DNA from: Candidatus Zixiibacteriota bacterium
Lineage (GTDB): Bacteria > Zixibacteria > MSB-5A5 > GN15 > PGXB01
Assembly: GCA_024230695.1 (NCBI GenBank)
Contig: JAAERC010000203.1
Coordinates: forward strand, 1 to 9,198
DNA: 9,198 nucleotides
Direction of reading: 5' to 3'
Shown: positions 1-6,730 of the stretch, one piece after another
Layout: each line of letters begins with the position of its first letter
Position numbering within the stretch: the stretch's first letter is position 1
Position numbers and translations under genes: made by a program
The notes under the pieces: model-generated
Told to the model about the DNA's origin: nothing
The model's input: the letters and a program-made list of their open reading frames with translations, nothing else
Database searches by the model: none

Positions 1-180
1 ATATCTTTTCAACTTTCATTCTAAAATACGCATACGTAAATAATACAGTCAGACAATATACTCTATTTCGCCAATCCGTCAAGTCATATTAGCCATTATT
101 ATAATTAAATTGATTTATTTGATATTTGTCATTATAGAGAGTAATAATGCATGCTGTAAATCCTGATCCGCATAAACATG

Positions 181-216
181 ATAATCCCGCATATCTATTG
201 ACAATTGCGGGATTAT
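181..216. repeat. Perfect 11-bp inverted repeat around a -35 box
   Basis: The arms are ATAATCCCGCA (181-191) and TGCGGGATTAT (206-216), separated by 14 nt. No T-run follows on either strand, so it does not look like an intrinsic terminator. The spacer contains TTGACA (198-203), so a protein bound to the two arms would cover the -35 box. An operator is the inferred role. A cruciform or RNA hairpin from a longer upstream transcript is the alternative. Confidence 0.7.
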
Positions 217-226
217 GTCCTATCTT
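198..226 (+). promoter_or_regulatory. Predicted sigma70-type promoter for the beta-helix/dockerin gene
   Basis: A consensus -35 box, TTGACA (198-203), is followed after 17 bp by TATCTT (221-226), which matches the -10 consensus at four of six positions. The predicted start of transcription is near 233, giving a leader of about 70 nt before the ATG at 302. The -35 box lies inside the loop of the palindrome at 181-216, which suggests regulation by a DNA-binding protein. Confidence 0.5.
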
Positions 227-301
227 CTAATACGTATCTGAGTCACAATAATCAGACCAGTACACAAAAATACTACCAACCACCTTGCCCGGAGGTTCTG
301 G

Positions 302-2833
302 ATGAAAGCTATTCAAATTATCTCTCTGTTTACAATTATTATATTCCTGTTGGCAAATATTGCTTTTGCCACCATAATTACTGTTCCAACAAATGAGCCA
401 ACCATCCAGGATGGTATTATTGCGGCCAACACCGGCGATACTGTTATGGTCGAACCAGGAACATATATTGAGACTATCGATTTTCTTGGGAAAAATATTA
501 AAGTCATTAGCTTAGTTGGGCCGGAACATACAATAATCGTAGCGCCATTGACTGGAGCGAGGACTATAAATTCCGGAAACAGCAGTGATACCACGGTTGT
601 TCCAAGATCATACACTGTTTTTTCCGAAGACCCGGTTGTTGTGATGGCCTCGGGAGAACCAAAGGGCGCTGAGATATCCGGATTTACCATAACAGGAGGA
701 GGTAAATCAGGAGTTTATTGTTATGGGACTTCACCAATAATAACCAATAATGTTATTGCCAAAAATAGAAGTGATTATACAAACGGCGGAGGAGGTATAG
801 ACCTTAACAATACCTCTGGTTCACTGGTAAAGAATAATATCATTTACGCAAATGAGGCGGACACCTATGGTGGCGGAATCCATCTGGAGTTTAGCGAAAA
901 CGACACCATCTGTTATAATCTTATATACGACAATAGCGGAGTTGGAGATATCAGAAGTCTCGATGCCAATTCTATTTTTTACAATAATACAATTGATGTA
1001 TTACAATATGCCGGAATTTTAAATCAACGTAATGGCAGTGTTGAGATTCAAAACAATATAGTAGTAAATTCTCCTCAATTTGCAATCCAATCATCTACTG
1101 ATGCAAATATCAATGCTTCCTATAATTGCACCTGGAATTGCATTACCAATTATAGCAATTGTATTCCGGGACCTGGGGCAATAAATTCTGATCCATTATT
1201 TAACCATGAATTTTCAAAAAATTACAATCTTGATATTTTATCTCCTTGTATTGATGCCGGGAACCCTGATCTGTTTTTTAATGACCCAAACGGCACTAGA
1301 AATGATATGGGCGCTTTTCCCAGTACACTGCCGGATGATTTGCCTGTGGCAGCAGAAATAGGATATTCGCCATCAATTAATAATAGTCATATTCTGTCAT
1401 TCCCGATGAATATATTCTGGACATATTTTGACGTCGAGGCGACAACTCAACATGAATATCAAATTCAGGTCGGAACTGATAACGATTGGACAGTTGCTGA
1501 GATGTGGGATAGTGGCCCAATTACTTCAGCTTTAACAAATGTTCTATACGATGGGATTGTTCTTGATGACAGGACTTTCTATTTTTTACGAATAAGGGTA
1601 CACAATGGCAGTGAATGGGGAGGATGGATAAATGATTGGTTCATTTCTCATTTCAGCCGTAATATTTATATCCCCGCTGATTATTCAACAATCCAAAGTG
1701 GATTAGCCTTTGCAATTGATTTTGATACAGTTACTGTTTCACCGGGCCTATATGAGGAAAGTATTAACTTTCTTGGTAAACGAGTTTTACTCAAAAGCAG
1801 TGATGGGCCTGATGTAACAACAATACAAGCGCCGGTATCTGAAGCAAGAAATATAAATTCTGCAAATAACAGTGATACGGCCTTGGCTGGCAGAGTTTAT
1901 ACCATCAGATCAAACCAACCTGTTGTAACATTTGCCTCCATTGAGCCAAAAGGTGCCGAAATTTCCGGTTTTACAATAACCGGTGGAGGTCGTTCAGGTA
2001 TCTATTGTAATGGATCGTCACCTACTATTACCAATAATATTATTACCGGCAATTTCAGCGATTATGAAAATGGAGGAGCAGGAATTGACATGAACAACAC
2101 TTTAGGTTCCATGATCAAAGAAAATATATTTTTTGATAACGTAGCCTATATCTATGGAGCCGCAATACATTTAGAGTATAGCGGAAATGACACAATTTGT
2201 TACAATCTCTCATATGACAATTATGGATATGGCGATATTCGATGCCTTAACGCGCATTCCATGATATATAATAATACAATCCTTCCCGAAACCTGGTCAG
2301 GTATTACAAACCAACGTTTTGAAAGTTTTATCGATGCCAAAAATAATATAATAGCTTATGGTATTTATGGTATTGCATCTGGCGATGAAAGCATCACTAA
2401 TGCTTCATATAATGACACCTGGGATTGTGAGATAGATGATTATTTTGGAGTTACTCCGGGAGAAGGAACCATTTATGAAAACCCGCTTTTTATAGATATG
2501 GCCTCCCATAATTATCGACTGCAATCCACATCATCATGTCTTAACGCCGGTGACCCCGATCCATTTTATAATGACTCTGATGGTACAAGAAACGACATCG
2601 GTGCTTTTGCATCAGCACTATTATTGGAATACACATGCGGTGATTTCAACTTAGATGATACTGTTGATATTACTGACATAGTGATGCTGATTGATTACTA
2701 CTTCAATAATGGCATCTCACCCGAATTGGCTCCAGCGGCTGACTTGAACTGCGATGCTATTATTGGGTTAACAGATATTGTATTTCTTCATATGTTCGTA
2801 TTTCATGATGGGCTTGCCGAGTGCTGTGACTAA
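302..2833 (+). CDS. Secreted duplicated parallel beta-helix protein with C-terminal dockerin-like domain
   Basis: This is an 843-residue exported protein of unknown substrate. Residues 1-23 form a signal peptide with a likely cleavage after AFA. Residues 25-341 and 455-771 are two copies of a right-handed parallel beta-helix module; each opens with a TIQ...GDTV/DTVTV...PG.Y type rung and carries SGFTITGGG, repeated TNN/NN turns and a closing GTRND.GAFAS/PS motif. Residues 345-452 form a beta-rich, Trp-containing linker resembling a fibronectin-III-like domain. Residues 779-838 contain two EF-hand-like dockerin loops, with D781/N783/D785/D789/D792 and D814/N816/D818/D825 as likely calcium ligands. 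Cys779, Cys817 and the terminal Cys841-Cys842 resemble Cys-flanked dockerin tails of FCB-type bacteria. GGAGG at 291-295, 6 nt before the ATG, fixes the start. Related helices can be polysaccharide lyases or adhesins, but I see no catalytic signature, so no enzyme activity is assigned. Confidence 0.9.
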   Translation: MKAIQIISLFTIIIFLLANIAFATIITVPTNEPTIQDGIIAANTGDTVMVEPGTYIETIDFLGKNIKVISLVGPEHTIIVAPLTGARTINSGNSSDTTVVPRSYTVFSEDPVVVMASGEPKGAEISGFTITGGGKSGVYCYGTSPIITNNVIAKNRSDYTNGGGGIDLNNTSGSLVKNNIIYANEADTYGGGIHLEFSENDTICYNLIYDNSGVGDIRSLDANSIFYNNTIDVLQYAGILNQRNGSVEIQNNIVVNSPQFAIQSSTDANINASYNCTWNCITNYSNCIPGPGAINSDPLFNHEFSKNYNLDILSPCIDAGNPDLFFNDPNGTRNDMGAFPSTLPDDLPVAAEIGYSPSINNSHILSFPMNIFWTYFDVEATTQHEYQIQVGTDNDWTVAEMWDSGPITSALTNVLYDGIVLDDRTFYFLRIRVHNGSEWGGWINDWFISHFSRNIYIPADYSTIQSGLAFAIDFDTVTVSPGLYEESINFLGKRVLLKSSDGPDVTTIQAPVSEARNINSANNSDTALAGRVYTIRSNQPVVTFASIEPKGAEISGFTITGGGRSGIYCNGSSPTITNNIITGNFSDYENGGAGIDMNNTLGSMIKENIFFDNVAYIYGAAIHLEYSGNDTICYNLSYDNYGYGDIRCLNAHSMIYNNTILPETWSGITNQRFESFIDAKNNIIAYGIYGIASGDESITNASYNDTWDCEIDDYFGVTPGEGTIYENPLFIDMASHNYRLQSTSSCLNAGDPDPFYNDSDGTRNDIGAFASALLLEYTCGDFNLDDTVDITDIVMLIDYYFNNGISPELAPAADLNCDAIIGLTDIVFLHMFVFHDGLAECCD
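374..1324 (+). repeat. Beta-helix module, copy A (residues 25-341)
   Basis: This is the first copy of an internal duplication of about 317 residues. It aligns with copy B at a constant offset of 429 residues, changing to 430 only near the C-terminal end of the module. Cys140 and Cys204 are kept in copy B as Cys569 and Cys633. Confidence 0.85.
1664..2614 (+). repeat. Beta-helix module, copy B (residues 455-771)
   Basis: This is the second copy of the internal duplication. The 16-residue stretch EPKGAEISGFTITGGG is identical in both copies (119-134 and 548-563), yet 10 of its 16 codons differ by synonymous changes. The duplication is therefore old and this rung is under protein-level constraint. 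Confidence 0.85.
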
Positions 2834-2845
2834 TATTAATTATGA

Positions 2846-2868
2846 TATTGGCGTGTTGCGTTCCAATA
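2846..2868. terminator. Weak hairpin between convergent genes
   Basis: TATTGG (2846-2851) and CCAATA (2863-2868) can pair, with two inner C-G pairs and a TT bulge. It lies in the 37-bp gap between the stop codons of the beta-helix gene and the small lipoprotein gene, where a shared terminator is expected. There is no proper T-run on either side, so the call is weak. Confidence 0.25.
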
Positions 2869-2870
2869 GT

Positions 2871-3413
2871 TTACAATCTATATTTTTGTTTTAGATCTGA
2901 ATAACTTAGACCTTCAGGCAATCCATATGGAAATCTGGCGAATTTTTTTAGCTCATCCCAATCAGTACTAGGGTATCCAGATAGCGGCATATACGAATGA
3001 CCGGCGGCAATCATGCTTCCCAACAATAGCCAGGCCGGAAGAGTCCCGATCATAAGCACACCATGCGAAGCAGTTAAAACTGACCCGACAGCAACCCAAC
3101 CTGCCAACTTGCCAGTGTGTGCATCGTATGAGACAATTATTGCTTTAGATACTTTGGCGCGATCAATATCAATCAAATCATTTGATGTCAGAATATATAC
3201 CTTGATCGAATCTATCGCAATCAGTTCGCCCTGATAAACACCGCTAACCGAATCAGTCACGTAATTTAATTCTATCCATGAACCAAAAGCCTGAACTTCG
3301 GTTGTCTCAACATCAGATAACCAACCATGAGGTGCGTACTGTCGGGCGCATCCCGCTAAGCATAGAGACACTATAAGCAGAACTACTAATAAAGTTTTTA
3401 GCTTATTTAACAT
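2871..3413 (-). CDS. Uncharacterised lipoprotein (180 aa)
   Basis: The product begins with a lipoprotein signal peptide: basic N-terminus, hydrophobic core and the lipobox LAGC, with lipidated Cys22. The mature part has a short beta-rich section (about 40-100, including GELIAIDSIKVYIL), then a Gly/Ala-rich hydrophobic stretch (about 104-138) that could be membrane-embedded or buried, and a tail with LKKFARFPYGLPEG (155-168). I recall tails of this type in unnamed FCB-group lipoproteins but know no function. The ATG at 3413 is preferred over in-frame starts upstream (to 3473) because only it places the signal peptide at the N-terminus. It overlaps the end of the upstream lipoprotein gene by 11 nt, so the two are probably co-transcribed and translationally coupled. 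Its ribosome binding site is weak (GGAA, 8 nt upstream). Confidence 0.75.
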   Translation of the reverse strand: MLNKLKTLLVVLLIVSLCLAGCARQYAPHGWLSDVETTEVQAFGSWIELNYVTDSVSGVYQGELIAIDSIKVYILTSNDLIDIDRAKVSKAIIVSYDAHTGKLAGWVAVGSVLTASHGVLMIGTLPAWLLLGSMIAAGHSYMPLSGYPSTDWDELKKFARFPYGLPEGLSYSDLKQKYRL

Positions 3414-4965
3414 ATTTACTATTCCAAAACATCTCTTCCAAATATGGTTCGGCCTGTTTAAATTCAGGAGCAAGATAGCGTAATGCTTGTTCTGGAGTAA
3501 ATAGCATCATCATCGCCAATTCAGAATTTTCCTCGACTTGCCATTCGTCACGCATCCATTCTAAATAATATCCACGGCTCTCAAGAAAAAGCTCATAATC
3601 CTGATAATTTACCGGTAGTTGATAATCCAATGTGTATACATCACCCGGCATCGTTATCAATAATTCAGATTTATCTAAAAGAGATGATTTAGTTTTTTCA
3701 TCCACAACATTGTCCCTGTAAACAATCGAAGGATGCAATCTTATTGGCTTAATCATTTTTTCCAAACGGGCCAGAGCGGTATAATCAAGTCGAATATATC
3801 CTCTTGTAAATCGAAGTTTGATTCTGACCTTATCGGTTTGAATTTGAGGAAGGGGTATAATTTTTGTATCAGTAGCTAATGGGCCGGTTTCATTAATTTT
3901 GCCGGCACTTTGCCAATTATCTAAACTATCCAAAAGGAATACTTCAACTCCTCCCAAAACTTTTCCGATACCACCGGCATATCCCCAGCTGTTGTTTCCA
4001 AGTCGTTCCATTGCGGCAAAATATTCTCCGACCCTGCTCCCCATATAAGAAAGAGCCTGATAAAAAAGATAAGTACTCATCAATGATTGTCGCGATGAAA
4101 TTACCAATCCGTAGTCGCCATCAGAGACAGGATCAAATTCAAGTTCAATTTCTTCCTTGTCTCCCAGATATACTGAATCGGCCAAGCTTTTTCGCTCATT
4201 GTCATCAAAGCTTTTTAACTCATTTAAACAATCGCCTTCCTCTGCTTTACATTGAGTCGGTTCAACAATTTTATTAGTTTGATAATAATCGCCCTGCTCG
4301 GTTACAAAAACTCTATTTCCCTCAAAGTGAGGAACGGCGAGAATATCAGCATATCTGACCATATGCGTTTCCGGCGCCTCATTTGTCATTGTCAGTTTGA
4401 AAACATTTCCCGAAGGAACCGCTCGATAGAGCGCGTCAATATCAGATTTTTCCAGCGCGGGAGCGACACTCGATGAAAACCCCTCGGCCATCAGTTGATC
4501 GTCTTTTCCGTCAAAGGCATAAAAAGTTGGACATGATCCAAAGCAAGCTTTCGGATTAGCTATACAATAAACTGTGGCGGCGGCGGAAAAGCCTGTAAGA
4601 ATTGTCAACGCTCCGATCCCACCAGAAACAGAATTTACATTGGTTTCAAAAATAGCCACAGAATCAAGACTAATACTAACCTGGCCTTCAGAGATCACAT
4701 ATCTATTAATATCAAGTAATTCTCCCGATCCAAAGACAATTCGATTTGCAGAATCAACAATCCAGTCAGAAAGAATATATACTTGACCATTATACATATG
4801 CGCCTTCAGATACTTTGATTGACCTGTAATCTGTTCGGTATTATCTGGTGACACAAGTTCTCTTTTTTGCACATAGACTTTACCACATGAGATAGATAGA
4901 GATAAAAATAACAATGTTAGTAATAATAAAATTGAATAAAACTTATTTTCGAGATTTTTAGACAT
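3403..4965 (-). CDS. Uncharacterised exported lipoprotein-like protein (520 aa)
   Basis: This is a large exported protein of a family I cannot name. Numbering from the ATG at 4965, residues 1-26 are a hydrophobic signal with Cys27 following SIS; the -3 Ser makes this an atypical lipobox, so lipidation is likely but uncertain. Residues about 55-115 are beta-rich (QVYILSDWIV, then GELLDINRYVI). A Gly/Ala-rich hydrophobic segment (about 114-135) leads into a Cys cluster, Cys134, Cys141 and Cys145, with the motif PKACFGSCPTFY. Cys239 and Cys246 form a second pair. The rest is mixed alpha/beta and has no transmembrane segment. A GTG at 4992 would add nine residues, but it has no Shine-Dalgarno sequence and spoils the signal peptide; GTGAG, about 6 nt before the ATG at 4965, supports the shorter form. 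A near-consensus promoter precedes it, and the small lipoprotein gene overlaps its 3' end. Confidence 0.8.
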   Translation of the reverse strand: MSKNLENKFYSILLLLTLLFLSLSISCGKVYVQKRELVSPDNTEQITGQSKYLKAHMYNGQVYILSDWIVDSANRIVFGSGELLDINRYVISEGQVSISLDSVAIFETNVNSVSGGIGALTILTGFSAAATVYCIANPKACFGSCPTFYAFDGKDDQLMAEGFSSSVAPALEKSDIDALYRAVPSGNVFKLTMTNEAPETHMVRYADILAVPHFEGNRVFVTEQGDYYQTNKIVEPTQCKAEEGDCLNELKSFDDNERKSLADSVYLGDKEEIELEFDPVSDGDYGLVISSRQSLMSTYLFYQALSYMGSRVGEYFAAMERLGNNSWGYAGGIGKVLGGVEVFLLDSLDNWQSAGKINETGPLATDTKIIPLPQIQTDKVRIKLRFTRGYIRLDYTALARLEKMIKPIRLHPSIVYRDNVVDEKTKSSLLDKSELLITMPGDVYTLDYQLPVNYQDYELFLESRGYYLEWMRDEWQVEENSELAMMMLFTPEQALRYLAPEFKQAEPYLEEMFWNSKYVK

Positions 4966-5036
4966 TAAAAACTCACGAATTAATATTTTCACTCAAATTT
5001 AAAATCGATGATATTTCTTGTGAACAAACTTACCTA

Positions 5037-5065
5037 ATGATAGCGAAATGAAATAAAAGAGTCAA
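5037..5065 (-). promoter_or_regulatory. Predicted sigma70-type promoter for the lipoprotein pair
   Basis: Read on the minus strand, TTGACT (5065-5060) and TATCAT (5042-5037) are separated by exactly 17 bp, and each matches consensus at five of six positions. Transcription would start near 5030, giving a leader of about 65 nt before the ATG at 4965. The promoter lies just downstream of the methyltransferase stop codon, so the lipoprotein pair need not depend on read-through from that gene. Confidence 0.6.
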
Positions 5066-5086
5066 TAATTAATAAAGAAAATCACA

Positions 5087-5716
5087 TCATACTTTTCTCA
5101 GCCAAACTTGAATTATATTGTCACCGAAGATCTCTTCGGGGTATGTACAAGCGTGAAGTTCATCAAAACCTGAAGCCGCCAATAGACCATCCATTTCATT
5201 TTTTGAATAATATGCAAAATAGCGTGGAGCACCGGCATACGATTTTGGATTGGTCTCCAACCCTTCACCTCCGCCCAATTTATAGCTTAAACCCAGCACG
5301 CCATTTTTCCTCAGTACCCGGTGAAACTCATTAAGTACTTTGTTGACATCGTTTTTAGTCACATGATATATCGAACCGCTCGACCAGATCCCATCAAACG
5401 AACTCTTATTAAATTCTAAATTTATCATATTCATTATTCTAAAATCACCATCTGGATAATACTCAGTTGCTTCTGTGATCATACTTGGTGATAGATCGAT
5501 CCCGACTGATTGCCCGCCGTTTTTATCAATCAACAGGCAGTGCCTGCCATCACCGCAACCGACATCAAGGATATTTGGCATAATTGAATTGTTATATGAC
5601 ATTAATTTTTTAATATATTGCTCTTCCCAATCGAGGTATTTTTTCAATCGGGTCTTTTTGCAATATGATAGTGCGATCTTATTGTATGTCTCTATAGTCT
5701 GTGTAACTTCATTCAT
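5087..5716 (-). CDS. Class I SAM-dependent methyltransferase (209 aa)
   Basis: This is a cytoplasmic Rossmann-fold methyltransferase of the Methyltransf_11/25 type. Numbering from the ATG at 5716, motif I is ILDVGCGDG (49-57), the glycine-rich SAM-binding loop. Asp74 in GIDLS is the acidic residue that usually contacts the SAM ribose. FDGIWSSGSIYHV (107-119) and VLNEFHRVLRKNGVLGLS (127-144) match the later motifs of the fold. The length is typical for a stand-alone domain. Nothing shows the substrate; the specificity region after residue 145 is short and ends in a TYPEE...IIQVWLRK strand pattern. GGAGAG, 5 nt before the ATG, decides the start; an upstream in-frame TTG at 5728 overlaps that Shine-Dalgarno sequence and is rejected. 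It is divergent from the GIN lipoprotein gene. Confidence 0.9.
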   Translation of the reverse strand: MNEVTQTIETYNKIALSYCKKTRLKKYLDWEEQYIKKLMSYNNSIMPNILDVGCGDGRHCLLIDKNGGQSVGIDLSPSMITEATEYYPDGDFRIMNMINLEFNKSSFDGIWSSGSIYHVTKNDVNKVLNEFHRVLRKNGVLGLSYKLGGGEGLETNPKSYAGAPRYFAYYSKNEMDGLLAASGFDELHACTYPEEIFGDNIIQVWLRKV

Positions 5717-5755
5717 AAATCTCTCCAAAAAATATACTAACTAAACCTTAACTGT

Positions 5756-5761
5756 ATTATA
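5756..5761 (-). promoter_or_regulatory. Candidate -10 box for the methyltransferase gene
   Basis: On the minus strand a perfect TATAAT lies at 5761-5756, about 40 nt before the ATG at 5716. The -35 position at a 17-bp spacing reads GGAACA, which matches consensus at only three of six positions. The promoter is plausible but may be weak or activator-dependent. Confidence 0.4.
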
Positions 5762-5799
5762 CGAACATTTCAGCATTCTGTTCCGACCAATAATAAAAC

Positions 5800-5827
5800 T
5801 TGTCATTGATATTTTTTCTTCTATAAT
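5800..5827 (+). promoter_or_regulatory. Predicted promoter for the GIN lipoprotein gene
   Basis: TTGTCA (5800-5805), five of six to consensus, is followed after 16 bp by a perfect TATAAT (5822-5827). Transcription would start near 5834 and leave a leader of about 39 nt before the ATG at 5873. Confidence 0.5.
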
Positions 5828-5872
5828 TATCTATTGGATATAATAATTATCTCAAAAATAATGGAGGAAAAG

Positions 5873-6613
5873 ATGCTGAAGAATTTTGTCATTGTTATAA
5901 TTACATGTTGTTTGATGCTTATTATCTCATGCGACGAAAGTAACCCGACCATTTCCAATGATAATGAAGTTGTCGTCGGTTCCGGAAATATAACATCAGA
6001 AACGCCAACACTGGCTGAATTTCATACGGTTGTATTGGAAGGCTCTGGCAATATCAATATAAGAGAAGGCCTGGAACAGGGTGTTATTGTTGATGCTGAT
6101 GATAACGTCCACCAATATCTAACACTTTCAGTCAGCAATGGTATCCTGACAATAAAAACTGACCAAGACATCTCTTTCCGCAACGCTACTATTACTTATG
6201 GACTCACAATGACCGACTTGGAAAAAGTTTCAATAATCGGTGCCGGTAATATTGCTATTCCGTACGGCTTCGACATAGATATAGTCACATTAGAAGTTAT
6301 CGGAGCAGGTAATGTTAATGCTTATCTCCATGTTGATACTTTGACCACAAATTTAATCGGGGCTGGCAATTTCAATCTGACGGGCGAAGCTTATAAGCAT
6401 AAAATTATACTTGCCGGGGCCGGCGGGATAAGTAGTTTTGGTCTGGAAACCAATTTATCTGATATAACTTTAGCCGGGGCAGGTAATATTCAGGTGGATG
6501 TATCTCAAACATTGATTGCGCTAATATCCGGAATTGGAAATATCTATTACGAAGGATCACCAACAATTGATGCCACAATCACCGGGGTAGGGAGTATTAT
6601 TCAGGATAATTAG
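5873..6613 (+). CDS. GIN-domain (DUF2807) lipoprotein
   Basis: This is a lipid-anchored beta-solenoid protein of the putative autotransporter adhesin head GIN family (DUF2807). Its role is unproven; members are common in Bacteroidota and relatives. Residues 1-19 are a signal peptide ending LIIS, with Cys20 as the lipidation site. Gly-[ASIV]-Gly-Asn turns that name the family follow at residues 36, 57, 123, 144, 163, 182 (GAGG), 201, 220 and 238 (GVGS), with a spacing of 19 residues over most of the C-terminal half. The start at 5873 is chosen because GGAGG (5863-5867) lies 5 nt upstream and the signal peptide then begins correctly; an in-frame ATG at 5834 would add 13 residues. Asp21 follows the lipidated Cys, which in E. 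coli favours inner-membrane retention; whether this rule applies here is unknown. Confidence 0.9.
   Translation: MLKNFVIVIITCCLMLIISCDESNPTISNDNEVVVGSGNITSETPTLAEFHTVVLEGSGNINIREGLEQGVIVDADDNVHQYLTLSVSNGILTIKTDQDISFRNATITYGLTMTDLEKVSIIGAGNIAIPYGFDIDIVTLEVIGAGNVNAYLHVDTLTTNLIGAGNFNLTGEAYKHKIILAGAGGISSFGLETNLSDITLAGAGNIQVDVSQTLIALISGIGNIYYEGSPTIDATITGVGSIIQDN
6239..6595 (+). repeat. Tandem GIN-turn repeats (about 57 bp per unit)
   Basis: Seven degenerate coding repeats are each marked by a GAGN-like turn, at residues 123, 144, 163, 182, 201, 220 and 238. The steps are 21, 19, 19, 19, 19 and 18 residues, that is about 57 bp per unit. This is what a solenoid with one rung per repeat would give. 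The DNA of the units has diverged, so it is not a recent tandem expansion. Confidence 0.75.
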
Positions 6614-6679
6614 ATTACCCATCCGCCCAACAGTGTCAAAAAGCTTTTGTATGAAACGATTCGAACGTCGAAGTAAACG

Positions 6680-6694
6680 AGGCGTCTGTCGCCT
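6680..6694. terminator. Short GC-rich hairpin between convergent GIN and RqcH genes
   Basis: AGGCG (6680-6684) and CGCCT (6690-6694) form a 5-bp stem with a 5-nt loop. It lies in the 117-bp gap between the stop codons of the GIN gene and RqcH. The flanking T content is modest on either strand (CGTTTACTT on the minus strand), so termination is plausible but unproven. Confidence 0.35.
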
Positions 6695-6730
6695 ACAAAA
6701 ATCTACCAAAGAGTAAAGTCCCGATGGGGC

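Larger units (their letters stand above)
1..301. other. Non-coding leader region upstream of the beta-helix gene
   Basis: Positions 1-180 are AT-rich and show no open frame, RNA gene or hairpin I can support. Positions 181-301 hold the palindrome, promoter and ribosome binding site listed separately. The 3' end of any neighbouring gene must lie outside the window. Confidence 0.6.

Noticed and set aside
147..230. A 27-codon frame with GAGAG upstream and three His codons, as a possible leader peptide
   Set aside because: It spans the palindrome and promoter, so it would be upstream of the predicted transcription start. The His codons are scattered, and no amino-acid biosynthesis gene follows.
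3414..3473. 20-residue N-terminal extension of the small lipoprotein
   Set aside because: It would place the lipobox Cys at residue 42, too deep for a lipoprotein signal, and it overlaps the upstream gene far more than needed.
4966..4992. GTG start giving a nine-residue N-terminal extension of the larger lipoprotein
   Set aside because: There is no Shine-Dalgarno sequence, and the extension places charged residues before an otherwise normal signal peptide.
5717..5728. TTG start four codons upstream in the methyltransferase
   Set aside because: The TTG overlaps the GGAGAG that serves as ribosome binding site for the ATG at 5716.
5834..5872. Upstream ATG of the GIN lipoprotein
   Set aside because: It coincides with the predicted transcription start and would bury the signal peptide behind 13 residues; GGAGG fits the ATG at 5873.
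6637..6672. Small palindromes AAAAGCTTTT and TTCGA-ACG-TCGAA after the GIN gene
   Set aside because: They are short, with arms of only 5 bp and no T-run, and are within what chance gives in this composition.
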